NCBI GenBank assembly: GCA_017311315.1
Contig: CM029612.1
Location: 17,305,125 to 17,369,124 of the forward strand
Direction of reading: 5' to 3'
From: Dendrocalamus latiflorus
Taxonomy: Eukaryota > Streptophyta > Magnoliopsida > Poales > Poaceae
DNA: 64,000 nucleotides
Numbering within the stretch: the first letter of the stretch is position 1; each line of letters opens with the position of its first letter. The notes beneath the pieces were generated by a model. The model ran no database searches and was not told the origin of the DNA. It was given only the letters and a program-made list of their open reading frames with translations. Below are positions 45,168 through 57,915 of this stretch, piece by piece. The translations under genes and the position numbers were made by a program.

Positions 45168-47799
45168 GGGACAAATGAGACTATGGTATGATACATACAC
45201 ATGAGATTTTGGCAAATTTGAAGCCTTTTAGTTTGTTTAATGTATGAATGTCTTAATTATAGGTTCAGTTGGAAAATCTCCTGGACACACAACCAGAATT
45301 AGCACAAAATAGCGAGGGAAGAGTTGCATGGGAAGGTGATGCATTACATCAAGTATTGGGAGAAGAGAAAGCTGGACAAGTACATGGCATGGGATTGCTT
45401 CCAATTCCGAAACAAGTCTATGGTCGAACAACACGTCATTTCAAGGACATTGATGTAGTTACACTAGATGGATCATCATCTGATGTAGAGACTCACATGT
45501 TGGAGGAAATAAGGCAACTCAAGGAGCATTCTAAAATGCAAGACAAAGTGATTGAAGAATTAAAAAGCAATCAGAGGCACCATGAGAATGAGGAGCCAAC
45601 AATGGTAGCAATGTCTATTTTAATTTGTAACTATATTATATTGAAATGTTACTCAACCTCTTTATCTTTTCTAGGTGAATTGCACAGCAAGTGATCATGG
45701 TATTGCTTAATATTGTTACTCAACCTCTTTATCTTTTCTTGACTTTAATATTGTTTGAAATTTTCAGAGAGTTCAATGTGTTGCACCAAATCAGAAGGAG
45801 GTATTGCTTAAGCAGACGAACGAATTGGTAAAATGTCTTGCTTGTGAAATTAGTACTTCTTTACCTACAAAGTTTTTTAATAACTAATGCTATCCCCCTT
45901 TCTGATCTTTACTGGGATAAAGAAAGATGTGAATCTGAATATAGTGATGATGATAATCTATATTTGTCTAGTGAAAAGGTTATCAATTGGTCTCTTGTCT
46001 TTATGAATAATAATATACTCTTCATTCATTATACGTCAATATTATTGCCCGGTGATTATGATTTAATGATTTTCTATTGGAACTAGTGCCAAGGTCATGC
46101 TGATGACAAGGAAATATCAATTGAGGAAGCAGAAGCATCATCCCCACATGGCTCTGCTATAGATTCTAGACAAATAGAGGTACACCTTTTCAATGAACCA
46201 TTGAATAAGATATATTTTACTTGCAATGTCAAATTTATTCAAGATAAGTATTACATAACTTTGTAAAAATGTATAAATACAATTATCTTTCTCTTCATTT
46301 CAGTTTGATTCTTGTCCAAGGATTTCTGGCGAAGGTAGAATAACAAAGAAACAAAAGGTATATTATAGTAATATTTGTGCCATATATTATTACATACCTC
46401 ATTTTACATGTGTAAGGATCATCAGGATGTGGCTCGCGACAAGGCTACATGCCAGAAGCGTCCAAAACATATGCAAGATCATCCAATGAAGGTATATAGA
46501 TATAATATCACTTGTTCTACTAGCTGCATTATCTTGATACTAGTGGACACGCACGTGTGTATCAAAAAAAACTTTATACACAATAGGGGGATTGCTTACA
46601 CATTAATAATTTATTAAATAGTTTTGCACGAGAAAAAAAGATTTAGCTAAACAACTACTAAGAAGATACAATAATACCCGTGCCTACATACTTAAGATTG
46701 TATATTAGTAATGCTTAATGTTATTTCAGTTCAAATAAATATGACCGCAACCAATAATACCCGTGCCTACACTCAGTTCATCAGCAGCAATCATTTCAGC
46801 TTTTTCTTTATCTATCTTTTCTTGGCAGGAGCATATTTTTTTGCTGATAATCTGCTATGTCATATGCAAAAGGATCATGAAATTAAGATGGCCATAATGT
46901 TCTATCTCTGAAGTTTATTGCTGCACAGTAGGTTTTAGGTGCTATCAAACAGTTTATTGTTAATGTTATCCTTATTAGTTCTGCAATATGAAGTGTCGAT
47001 TCCATTTTCATAAAGATATAGGCCGCACTTACTCTTAGCAACATGTGCCGCTATCTTGATATATACAACAAATGCTTGTTGGTCGCTAAGTGATTATGTC
47101 AAATTAATGCAGGTTGGGTCCACAGTGCTACTCATGACTGCCAAATATCCAAATAAGGAAATTGTGGCATATGCAACTATTATTAGCACTAATCCAAAAG
47201 CAAATGTTGGTGGAGTTGAGACAGGAAAACAATTCTACAAAGTGCGTATCAATCATCCCGTTGAAAAAGATGAGCCATTAGTGAGGCCTATGCCTACCTA
47301 CAACAACATTGGTGACGCCCATGCCAAAGGAGTACCAATTGCTTTGCCTTCGATATTTGTATGTTTGAACTAGCTTTCTAAACTTTACTTTACTGTGGTG
47401 TACATGGATAGAATAATACTTAATGTTACAACTTGCTACCTATTTGCAGGTTCAAATGATCAATGGTTGAATTCCTATATATCGATGCGTACAAGAATGC
47501 ATGAAGAAGTGATGGATTTTAATAATATTAGATATTGCATTTTTGTTTCTAGTAGTATGGACTTGTACTCTTCACTACTATGTATGTTTACTCTCTAGAG
47601 TCATATCATTGTGTACATATACTATCACTTCATCTGAGCAAGTACTATGTTTGAAACCTTTCTATTATCTGCGGATTTTTATATGATTATTGAAACTTAT
47701 AGATTATGTGATTCTGCAATGTGTCATGTTTACTATGAAAAATCAATAATAACACTATATGCCACATACAAAGGTAAAATAAATATTTTTTCCCAAATT

Positions 47800-48147
47800 T
47801 CAAAGTGTTACAATAGGTACAACATGTGTTGCAAACCATATGTTCCTTTGTTCCAAACTATATGCTCTACAAAAAATGAGGAAGTGTTACTAGAGCTAAA
47901 AAACGTGTTACAGTAGAGAATCACTGTAACACTAGACAAATGTTCCAGAATATAAGTAAATGTGTTACAGTTTAGTAACACTTTTTTGGATGTAAAAGAA
48001 CACATATATGGTGTTCCAATAGACCAGTATATAGTAACATGGGCAATTGGAACACATAAAAAATGTGTTACTATGGGAGCTAGTAACACTTTCTTTAACC
48101 TATAGTAACACATGTTGGTGTTGCTATATCCCTTTTGTGTAGTAGTG
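47800..48147. repeat. CACTA subterminal repeats and right terminus
   Basis: At least nine copies of GTGTTAC or its complement GTAACAC in both orientations (for example at 47805, 47885, 47906, 47926, 47961, 47974, 48064, 48082, 48104). They lead to the terminus ...GTGTAGTAGTG at 48147. Such arrays bind TNPA-type proteins in En/Spm. This fixes the right end of the element. Confidence 0.88.
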
Positions 48148-49900
48148 AATGGATGTAATAATCCTGCTAGTCTATGATGTTCGGCATTCACTCTTTGACA
48201 TACATCACAACAGGCAACATCTTCGGCAATGTCCCTCTTCATGCGTGGCCATCAGTACCACTGCTTCATGTTTTGATATATCTTGGTACTTTCGGGGTGA
48301 AGGGAATACGCGGAGCTATGGTCTTCCCTAAGTATTAGATTTTTAAGATCCTTTTGGTTGGGAACAAAGATACATGTCCCATACTTTAGAACACCTTGTT
48401 GATCCTCAGTTACCTTCGGAGCCTTCCTTTTTTCCATCAAGCTTCTTAACCTCAAAGCGGTTGAGTTCTCCTTCTATGCAGTTATGATCTGCTCTTCTAT
48501 ACTTGGTTGTATCTCCATGGCTGCTATGGTGCCTTGTTCTATTATCTCTAGGTTGAGCGTCATTAATTCTTTATGAAGCTCAGGCTGTTGCTCTTGAACC
48601 ATGAGATTATTGTAGTGGGCTTTACGGCTTAGGGCATCCACTACCACATTAGCCTTGCCAGGATGGTAGTGAACACGTAAGTCATAATCTTTAATCAGCT
48701 CCAACCATCTGCTCTGCCTCAGGTTGAGGTCTGACTGTGTGAAGATGTACTTGAGGCTCTTATGGTCGGTATATATGTCGCAATGGTTACCGATCAAATA
48801 GTGTCACCAGATCTTTATGGCATGCACCACCGATGCTAATTCCATGTCGTGCGTAGGATAATTTGCTTCATGAGGGCAAAGCTATCTGGATGCATATGCC
48901 ACAACCTTACCCCCTTGCATCAGTACACACCCAAGGCCTTGGCGTGAGGCATCACAATATACCTCAAAGTCCTTACGTATGTCTGGCAAGACTAGCACAA
49001 GGGTGGAGGTTAGTTTCTTCTTTAGCTCTTGAAAACTTTCTTCACAAGCCTTTGTTCATTCAAATTTCTCCTCCTTCTTGTGTAGTTGTGTGAATGGCTT
49101 GGCAATCCGAGAGAATCCTTCTATAAATCTCCTGTAGTATCCTACTAGCCTAAAAAAACTTCTCAATCCTGTGATGGTAATGGGCTGTTTCCATTCCACC
49201 ACGACTTCCATATTGGCTAGGTCAATGGATACTCCTTGGCAGACACTGTATGGCCTAGAAAGTCGATATCTTTTAGCCAGAATTCACACTTGCTGTTTTT
49301 GGCATACAACTGGTGTTCTTTTAACTTTTCTAGTACTAGGCGTAGGTGCTCGGCATATTCTTCGGCATTCTTGGAGTAGATGAGGATGTCGTCGATGAAA
49401 ACCACCACAAATATATTTAGGTATTCCATAAAGACTTTGTTCATGAGATTCATGAAGTAGGCCAGGGCATTGGTTAGGCCAAAAGACATGATCGTATATT
49501 CATGCAATCCATATCTGGTGGTAAAAGCTGTCTTGAAATGTCTTCAGTCCTAATCTTTAGCTGGTGATTTCCTTAACTTAGGTCGATTTTGGAGAACATG
49601 GTAGCACCCCCAAGCTGGTCAATAGGTCATCAATCCTAGGTAGGGGCACTTATTTTTGATGGTTACTTCATTCAAGGACTGGTAATCCACACACATTCGG
49701 GCAGTTCCAGCCTTCTTCTTAACAAAGAGCACCGGAGACCCCTAAGGTGAGGAACTGGACCTGATGAAACCCTTATCCTGTTGTTCTTGGAGTTGTTTCT
49801 TAAACTCCTCTAATTCATCAATAGTCATTCTATAAGGTCTTTTAGGGGGCAACACCAGGCTTTAGGTTGATGATGAACTCAAGATCCTGGTCTGATGGCA
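48148..49900 (-). pseudogene. Tekay-2 integrase part, RNase H and RT (broken)
   Basis: Matches 6420-8160 of unit 1. The integrase zinc part ends at the CACTA border. RNase H is at 48797-48474 (IYTDHKSLKYIF) and RT at 49507-49217 (FIDDILIYS intact). Mostly the same stops as Tekay-1, plus own changes. The first bases after 48147 (AATGG) continue the Tekay sequence. Confidence 0.88.
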
Positions 49901-50149
49901 TGCTTGGAAATTCTTTAGGAATACTTTAGGATAATTTTGTACTACCAGCATCCCTTCCAGAGATATGTCCTCAAAATGATAGACTGCTCGACCCCAACGA
50001 TAGGATCGATCCACCTTTACTTCTATGGTCAACCCAAGACACTTGGTTAGGCTTACTCTCCTAGTAGCACAGTTTATTATTCCCTAATGTCTTGCTAGCC
50101 AATCCATCCCTAGTATAATGTCCAAGGTCTAGGAGTTCAATACTATTAA

Positions 50150-51690
50150 GTCAGCTAGGAAACCAAATTATTCCATGGTGATTTCTACCCCAGAGCATAC
50201 TAAGGTGGCGGTAATAATCCCTTTAGATGAGCTAAGTTCCACTGGTTTTTTTAACGGATAGGCGGACAACCCCAGCTTATTCACATATCTTCTTGCTATA
50301 AATGAGTGTGAATCCCCAGAATCAAAGAGAGTATGTGATGGTATTGTTTTGATAGAAAACATACCCATTAGAACTCCTATGGCCTCCTAAGCTTCCTCAA
50401 CGATGATGTGATTAACCCAACCACGGTTGGAAGTCAGAGTTGCTTTGTTAGACTGGGGGGGCTTGATATCCCTTGCTAGAGGCCGAAGCTTGTCCATGAA
50501 CTAGAGTGGTCCCCATATTAAACTTTATTGGTGTCATCTGGCTTTGTGGGCAGCGATAGGCGAAAGGCCCTTTTTCCCTGCAGCTGTAACAGTTGAGAGA
50601 GGCAGCGAGGCTTGTCCCGGTGATTGGCCTCCTGGGTGTGGGGTCTGGAAGGAGCTGCCACTTGGATGGGGCGTTGGGGTTGGAGCTCTTGGTTGACTTG
50701 GTCTTGAGAAAGAGGGGTTGTTGAAGAATTTATGGACGAATCTCCCCTAGGGCCACTGTGCCATTTACTTGCGCTTGCGGTTGGCTTCTAGATTCCTCTT
50801 TTCATTCTCCAAGATAAGGGTTTTGTTCACAAGTTGATGAAAACTGGAAAAGTCTTGAATGATCAGCTATACACGTAGGTCCTCATTCATGTCCTCAAAG
50901 AACCTATCAATCTTTTCCCCCTCGTCTGCCACGTCTTTTGGAGCATAGTGGGCGAGTTGGTTAAACTTGGTGAGGTATTCGCCGACAGACATGTTCCCTT
51001 GTTTCAGGGTGTGGAATTCATTCTTCTTCATTCTCATCACCCCTGCAGGAACAAAGTTGGCTTTGAAGGCTGACTTGAACTCCATCCACGGGATGGTTTG
51101 ATGGGTATGCTGGGCGCGAGGGGCTTGGTTGGCATGACTTGCTCCACCTTCTCCTTTTGTATTTCTCTTACAGCTACTCCTTGTCTTTCTGCTTCTCCCT
51201 CAGAGTCGTCTTCAATCATGGTGCCTTTGTGGTCTCGGGCAGATAGATAGTTCTCCCACCAGGCTACTACTGCTCCCTTGAGCTGATGGGTGGCGAAAAC
51301 TACCTGATCTTCCTCTGCACATCTAGCAAGTCACAGTTTCCTTTTAGTATCTCGAAGCTAGTCTTTGGCCTCGAGTGGTTCATCTGCTGAGGAGAAAGTT
51401 AGGGGTCAAGTCCTTAAGAAGTCAGCCAGCTTTAAATGTGGTTGCTAGCATTGGCTTGCTGGCTGCCATAGATGGCATGCATAATTTGTGTTTGTTGAGC
51501 CATGACCTGCGCCATGGTGGGGTTGACCGGTGGGGGTGGAAGATCGACTCCTTGGCCCTAGCCTCTACCCCAGCCTACAGGCAGCGTTCCTTGGTCGGCA
51601 TCAACATCGGCCTATATGTCTGGATTGGCATTGGCTTGGGCTCGAGTAACTCTCTGAGTAGCTATCTGCAGATACCATTTTGCATTTAGC
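50150..51690 (-). pseudogene. Tekay-2 gag and protease (broken)
   Basis: Protease 50368-50168 with LFDSGDSHSFIA. Gag capsid part 51085-50867, longer than in unit 1 at its start because it keeps the ~10 bp lost there. The upstream part to 51690 has several in-frame stops shared with unit 1. Confidence 0.82.
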
Positions 51691-51699
51691 CACACATGC

Positions 51700-53150
51700 T
51701 AGACAAGTGGGTTATTGGCCCACAACAATTATGTAAAAAGGCCTATGCCTGGCCACATATCATTCATAGATAAGGGTTCACATAGTCAACATATATAGCA
51801 CTTAGGCTAGGCCGAGCATCATAGTTACACACCATATGCTAACCTTTCGGCGTTATAATCCGCCTACATTATCACTAGGGCAACACCTAGGGCAACACAT
51901 CTCAAAGCTTTTCACTGCCTGCCACTTTTCCAATCCCACCCAAAAAGTTTTTGAAATAGAACTATATTTTGTTAAGTTCCCACGTCCGCCCTTGACCGTG
52001 AGCATGACTATTCGAATAGTTTTGACTCTGTAGAGGTTGTACACTTTACCCATAAGGTATGATTATCTCACAATGTCATCCATTACATACTTCCTTAGGC
52101 GTGCAACTGAGTAATCATAACAAGGCTGTTACAATGTATCTTCCTAGTAGGGCCACGTCCACTGAGGTTTCGCTCCCTTAGTGGTGCGACCACCCTTCTA
52201 GAAGCCCCATCTTGCGACGTCACATCGGAGGATGTGGCCATCCTCTACCTGCCCATGGTCTCACCGGCGCAACCCACATTGGGTCAATGCAAATTAGTTA
52301 GCCCTGCATACAATTTGCTAGCTTGTGGTTGTACAGTTATACACTGGGAGGTCATCACAAGATTCGGTCCTCAAGATTATTTGGGCGGTTCTACCACACT
52401 TCACGCTCTCGTGCATCCACTACACCACACCCCCAAACCATCTGCCTAAATAGTTAAGCAATTCAAGATTTTTGGGAGCATAAAATATCCATGTCATAAC
52501 ATACTAGCCACCTTTCATCAATGACAGCCCAAACCAAGTTTTCATTGGGCAACACCCAGAACAACACAAATCAGGACTTTTCACTGCCTGCCACTTTTCA
52601 ATTCCACCCACAAAGTTTTTGAGATAGAACTATATATGGTCAAGTAGTACTAAGTATGGCGTATAATTATAGACTTATTTTTGAAAGTTTACCATTATAA
52701 TTTTGCTAGGGTGACAAGGCTAAATACTCAAATTTTCCAAAAGAGTATAATGCTAACAAGTTAAATAAAGGGCATGTAACTAGAATTCTTAAAAGAAACA
52801 TAGATTTGCATATGATATAACAGCATGCAATTTAATAGTTTAAAATAAAAATAATCTGCGGAAAATTAGGTTCAACAAGATCAAAGTATTGGCTCACCTT
52901 GCGTGGTTTACTACGGTTTTGAGCTCACTGAAAGCTTTCTCATTCGATGGTCTTGAGCTCCTAGTCTTCATCTTCATCTGGATCTTGGTCTCGCTTGATC
53001 CATTGAATCATCAGGACTCCAATTTCTAATTACGTGCTAAACAACTGAATCCAAATAAATGCAAATAACTCAAAAGGTCCAAGTAAATCCAAATAAACTT
53101 AATTTAGCTTTATTATGAGTTAATGGGTGATTTGGGTGATTTGAGGCAAG
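51700..53150 (-). mobile_element. Tekay-2 5' LTR, truncated
   Basis: Matches 9980-11450 of unit 1, including the internal partial duplication, and is cut at the same place by the Gypsy pol end. A short GGGTGATTT duplication at about 53125-53140 is specific to this copy. Confidence 0.65.
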
Positions 53151-53437
53151 GTTGATGGAGCGCGGAGTATTGACGGTGATGAGGGCATCACTTCCATGCA
53201 TACAACCAATGGATCTGAACCTATACACTTGCAAGGTCAATCACAAGAGCTCGCGAACAACAATTGAACTATCAGGTAACTTCATTTCTAGGAGTGAATT
53301 TTGTTTCTTATGAGAATATGTTACTACCTAATGCATGTGATGTTCTTTTACTTAGGAACTTAGAAGCTGATCATGAAGATAAACATGTGCGATTCAATTC
53401 GGCCTTTGAAGATAACACCAACTTCAAATGTGCATAA
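53151..53437 (+). pseudogene. C-terminal end of a Gypsy pol polyprotein (unit 2)
   Basis: Same fragment as 11455-11742 in unit 1, ending in TAA near 53437. A one-base deletion near 53239 breaks the frame that is still open in unit 1 at the GPI.RARAQQLNYQV motif. Confidence 0.65.
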
Positions 53438-55440
53438 CTTTCACATGCGAGTCCGTTTGGGGTCCATGAGTACTCGATGGAAAGCTTTTCCCGTCCTCTT
53501 TCCAATGAATCTAGCCTCATCTCCAAATTCAGCCTGTGCATGCCGCAATCACTAAAAGAAGATATTGCATCACCTGTTTAGGCCAAATTGAGCCTTGTAA
53601 TGCTTGGGCCCAACGGGAAGGCGCCCCCTCTCTAGGCCCGCACTGTTCACGGTGGCACTATTCATGTGAACAGTACCGTAAATAATACCACCTCTTATTT
53701 CTTAGTTTTGTGCGGCTTTCCCTCCCCTATTTAAGGAGGCCGCACCCTTCAAATTTTCTCAGATCTTGTTTGAACTCAATTTATATATTTGCAATTTCAG
53801 ATTGCTTGTGATCTTGTTCTTGCGTGTTCTTCAGTTGCATGCATGAATAGACCTTCGTGGTCAGGTCAACCACGCTCTTGGCACGGTTGATAACGACTTG
53901 GTGATTAGTTCAACGATTGCTTGGTTCGTACGGGATGCATTCATAGCCTGGATCGTGAGAGTCGATCATTGCCCAATCGAAATTATCATTCTCATCGAAA
54001 GATCGGGACAACACTAGCACATCAATAGGTATCAGAGCTTAAGGTTGATCATGAGAATTTTCTTTACCTACATTCCACAAAAGCCACAAATTTTTTTTAA
54101 AAAAATTAGGGTTTGTTCATCCTGTCCCAAACCAATATGTGCCTTGCAAGTTTCTTTTCAGTATTTTGCTTGTTGAATTTTTGGTTGCATTGTCGTGTCT
54201 AGTTGCTGATTTCTAGTTCTAGTTTTTGTCTAGGTTATCATTGTCTAGTTTGCATCTTGATATCCTGCTGCCGGTTGCCAATCTCTGCTGTGGCAGCCGA
54301 AAACTTCTGCCGTCGCTCGATCTTCCTTGACGTGGCAGCAGCCCAAGTCCGCCTGCCGCCCTTGCTACTCCATGTCCTGGCCATCATTGCCTCTTGTGCC
54401 GCGACATCCACGCGCCAAGCCATTGTTGCCACGCCTACCGCGGCAACTGTTTTCCACCGCCGTTTTGATGTTTCAGAAAGGAGTAGGAATCAAAAGGGGA
54501 AACCCTAATCAGTGGGTGTTCAGAAAAAAGGAAAGAAAGAAAACAGGGAGAAAAAGAAAAGAGAAAGGATAAAAAAGAGAGTGCCCTCCTTCCCGAAAAT
54601 TGACAACCACGTCAAACTTTTCCCCAAAACCAACAAAAATTGGTGGAGACCTTCTGCATATAGCCACAAGCTTCCAAACAAATTCATCAAGTTTGCCCAT
54701 GGGTTTAAAAGATATAGCAGTTTCAAGTTGAACCCGTTTCGGTTTCTAGTCCGAGTAGGAATTTGATTCCGAGACACCTTCAGTAAAACGGGCATAACGT
54801 TTGCATACGGTGTCTGTTTTCGACGTTCTTGTACTCGTTGTAAAGCTAACGACGAGGCACATCCAGAAAAAATGACTAGCTTGCGCCTATCGCCCTCCAA
54901 GACCCCCAAAATCGGCCATCTTTGGACCTAAACCTGCATCGCAAGTTTTTGATTTTTGGTTTTGCCCTTTTTCTTGATCTTCCCTTCAGAATTTGGGTTT
55001 TGTCTCAACTGAAAAGTTGTAGATCTTGCCAAAACCTTTCAAATGAGCATATATATATGCCATATAAAACTTTGCCCCTTCCATCTTTGAGACTAGCTGT
55101 TGTTTCTACTCAAACTAGGCTTGGATCAGCAATATCAATTAGTACGTTGAACAATTATTCAACTTGCAGTTACTGATTTGATTGTTGTTAATCCTTGCTA
55201 CCATATTGAAGCCTTCCGAGCTCCACTTCCTACTAACTCAGCAGGTATTGTTCCTCACAATCGTTGGGCTATTCATTAAGTGAGAGTATCACGAACCAGC
55301 CACCGGTTGTACGACTTCCTTGCTGCATTGGTAAAGAGCTCGTAAGAACTTGGTATAAGCTTGAGTGTGAGTGATTTTTGAGCCTCCAGAACCTAGTAGT
55401 TAATAGGGACATAAACACTGTGTTTTATTCTTTGTTTTCT
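53438..55440 (+). mobile_element. Gypsy LTR, primer binding site and leader (unit 2)
   Basis: LTR ends at 54024; primer binding site TAGGTATCAGAGCTTAAGG at 54026-54044; TATTTAAGG box at 53728-53736. The leader runs to gag at 55448. 54998-55440 has no counterpart in unit 1. Confidence 0.78.
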
Positions 55441-55447
55441 ACTAACA

Positions 55448-56382
55448 ATGGCAGGTTCAAGGCCATAAGGGGAGAATAGCAGGTCCAATGTTGAGGAAGA
55501 TACATCTCTCACGCCTCGTACGAGAGACATCATGCAGAGATTTTCACGCTTGTTCAGTCAACATTCGGAGCGTCTTGAGATGGTACTAGATCGCACCAAT
55601 AACGATCTTGCAGCGATTACTACATGAGTGGAGCAGCTAGAGAGAGCTCCCCCTCCTGCTGTCGCCCCCGCTATTGTCGGCGTTATACAACCACGCCGTG
55701 ACCCTTCTATTGCTCGCTCATGGGCCAATGAGGTAAGAGATGAAGAGAGCCCATATGTTGCCGATACGGAGTCTGAGGGTGGTTTCAATTCCGATAATGC
55801 TCGTGAAAATCTTCAACGATGCTTCAATCGCTAAAGTATGAGAAGAGAGCCACCACGTGAGGTATTAAATTGTGATGATGCACTTGGTAAAATTAAGTTC
55901 ACTATACATCCTTTTGTTGGTAAATATGATCCTGATGCTTATCTCACGTGGGAGTTAGCTTTAGACCAAAAATTTCCATGCCATGAATTTCTAAAAAATA
56001 AAAGGGTTAGGGTTGTTCTAGTGAGTTCACTGATTTTGCATCTATTTGGTGGAATGAATTATGCCACAATGAACAACACATACCTAGAACATGGGATGCC
56101 TTAAAGAGAACTGTGAGACTTAGATTTGTGCCTTCATACTACTCTCGTGATTTGCTGAATAAATTACAATGTTTAAAACAAGGTAGAAACATCGTAGAAG
56201 ATCACTATCAAGAACTACAAATCGGTTGTCTATGTTGTGGGTTAGAAGAAACTGAGAAGGCTAAAATAGCTAGATTTTTTGAAGGGCTTAACAGGGACAT
56301 TCAGGATATTTTAGATTATAAGGAGTACAATTCTATTAACCGTTTGTTCCATATTGCGTGCAAAGCTGAACAAAAAGTGTAG
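55448..56382 (+). pseudogene. Gypsy gag, plus strand (broken)
   Basis: Start ATG at 55448. One reading frame with in-frame stops (TAA after five further codons, TGA at about 55625, TAA near 55832) runs into the gag core: KIKFTIHPFVGKYDPDAYLT, WELALDQKFPCHEF, then after a frameshift VPSYYSRDLLNKLQCLKQG and ARFFEGLNRDIQDILDYKEY. This is the gag of a common grass Ty3/Gypsy group. It ends at a TAG and is cut at about 56403 by Tekay-type LTR sequence; pol is missing. Confidence 0.85.
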
Positions 56383-56403
56383 GGAAGATAGTCTCGCTCC
56401 CGA

Positions 56404-57340
56404 GGCTCTTTTGGAGTTTTAGAAAAAATTTGAGGACCAACAGAGTATGGAAAAGGCCGATTGAGGGAGCTTCGGAGGTTTTCGTGCAAAATCGAGAGAA
56501 GATGTTGTGGGGAATGATGTGAGGCACCTGTAGCTCAATTTATAGGCAAAAAGGAGCTACGAAATGACTGGAATTGATTGCCAAAATTATGGCCGAAAAT
56601 AATGGCGGTGGTTTTCGCTGAAAAAACAGAAAACCAGCGAGTCAAATGGAGAGAAACAGCCAGGAATTAGTGGCTTGTGTAATTTGAATTGTTTTCTGTT
56701 TTTGCATGAGGTGGAGATAAGGCTTGGCTTGAGATTTAACTTGGAGAGAAAAGGAGGCCATGGCTCTGCTTTGCGCTTCAGTCGGTCTGTTGAAGATGAT
56801 GAACATGATGCAGGGAACAGTAGGCTAAAAGTAATTGGCTCAACATGAAGATAGAAGAAGTATGGCACCAGGTCCCTTGAGAATTCCAATGTTAGGCATG
56901 CTGGTGGGAGAGAAGTGTGAGGATGGGTGATCTTGTGAGATTTTTTTGAATTTTTAAATCCTTTTAAAATTAGAAAATCTAAGAAAATCATTGAAAATAG
57001 CAAATCAATCCCAAAAATTCACAAAAATCCTGAAGCTATTGTGGACTTAGGAAAAATATTTAAAACTTAATTTGGTCTTTATTTTTATACGTGAAATACT
57101 TTTTTAACTTTGAAATTGATTTTTAAACTCCCAAATAAAAATCCAAACACTTTCAAATAATTAATTTGAATTAGGATTTTTACAAAAAAAATTAAAATTT
57201 CTTTTATTTAATAATTTAATTATTTTTTACTTAAATTACTACTCAAAGAGAAGCCTTTTTTAAGCTAAACAACAGGCAAATAAATTCAAACTCAGGCACA
57301 CCAAGTAACACTTTTTATTTTTTAAATTAAATTTACTAAT
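56404..57340 (-). mobile_element. Tekay-type LTR relic (unit 2 end)
   Basis: Matches 19112-20048 of unit 1. It starts abruptly after gag (a junction at AAAAATTTGAGG), so unit 2 has lost the first ~2 kb of this LTR together with anything before it. Confidence 0.7.
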
Positions 57341-57441
57341 TTTAAAATAAACAGTTGAGTTGTGACATGATAAGAGTAACTCATAGGCTCATGGCAGATT
57401 AGGTCACTGAGTTGTTGCGGCGGAACCACCATGTAGTAGTA

Positions 57442-57683
57442 GGGCCTGTTCTTTTCGGCTGCGGCTTATGACTTTTGGCTGAAATTTTTGAATTTTGGCT
57501 GTTTACGGTACAGATTACGAAGAGACAGATACTCACTTGCGATTTTGGCTGGTACAGATGTTGGGCTTTTAACGTGTAGATCGTTTAACTTGTAGACTCC
57601 GTCTTGAGAAAATAATCCGTTTGAAAGTTAGGTACTGTAGCAAAAGCCAAAAGCCGCCAGCTTGTGAGGTAAAGAACAGGCCC
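57442..57683. mobile_element. MITE with GGGCCTGTTCTTT terminal repeats
   Basis: 242 bp with perfect 13-bp inverted ends: GGGCCTGTTCTTT at left and AAAGAACAGGCCC at right. GTAGTAG flanks both sides (57433, 57684), suggesting an ~8-bp hAT-type target duplication, though the sequence is simple. Specific to the end of unit 2; unit 1 has nothing here. Confidence 0.8.
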
Positions 57684-57915
57684 GTAGTAGAACCAGCCAT
57701 CTCTCTTCCAGCAAGGAGTAGCAGCAGAACCAACAACATGAGTGAGCACTGGCCTCACCGGTCGAAGCCAAGGGTGAATATGGAAGGGTCGCCGCAACCA
57801 TGTGCCCTCGGGCCGCCGATGAGCATTGGCAGTACTGCTGCGCATAATCTTGGGCCACGCTACTACCGCCACGAGCTATGGCCTCAGTGCTGCCTACCGT
57901 AGGCAAGAAATGTTT
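57684..57915. other. Unassigned stretch between two MITEs
   Basis: No feature supported; open frames on both strands are short and lack known motifs. Confidence 0.3.

Larger units (their letters stand above)
35079..45172 (-). mobile_element. Tat-lineage Ty3/Gypsy element with 5-bp target duplication
   Basis: The element is 35084-45167, flanked by perfect GGGAC duplications (35079-35083, 45168-45172). LTRs start TG and end CA. The gag-pol order on the minus strand is gag, protease, RT, RNase H, a second (archaeal-type) RNase H, integrase. The second RNase H marks the Tat lineage. The LTRs differ by three A/G transitions and 8 bp in a TA run. It inserted in an exon of the CACTA Transposase_24 gene. 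It carries an antisense gene and a tandem array in its 3' part. Gag-pol is broken in many places. Confidence 0.95.
33314..47361 (+). pseudogene. CACTA second gene, Transposase_24 (TNPA-like) family, broken
   Basis: Multi-exon gene. Exon 33314-33647 encodes an N-terminal domain (FYNLIDLIEEYGYTSVDYLF) resembling the PB1-like module of plant transposon proteins. Exons 33886-33990 and 34073 onward lead into the Transposase_24 core (GPTKLTHVWDLPEGDRI-type start, GGLLGQFLGTIARNGGYCPV). The core continues at 34519 onward and 34837 onward. After the Tat insertion, exon 45263-45602 carries VHGMGLLPIPKQVYGR and a coiled coil. Exon 47113-47361 carries a C-terminal domain (ILLMTAKYPNKEIVAYATI-like). Lesions: TAA at 34174-34176, TAG near 34301, a frameshift at an A9 run (34621-34629), and the 10-kb insertion at 35083. 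TNPA-type proteins bind subterminal repeats. Confidence 0.88.
23329..48147. mobile_element. CACTA (En/Spm) element, left end lost, carrying a nested Tat element
   Basis: The right terminus is exact: read inward from 48147 it is CACTACTACACAAAAGGG, followed by dense GTGTTAC/GTAACAC repeats. It holds a TNP2 transposase gene (-) and a Transposase_24 gene (+), pointing away from each other. The right flank is Tekay sequence matching 6420 onward; the left flank matches only up to 5437. A deletion has therefore removed the left terminus plus ~1 kb of Tekay. Without the 10.1-kb Tat insertion it is about 14.7 kb. It is no longer mobile by itself. Confidence 0.85.

Noticed and set aside
57621..57906. 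Short overlapping frames between and within the MITEs
   Set aside because: Partly run into MITE sequence on both strands; no conserved motif.
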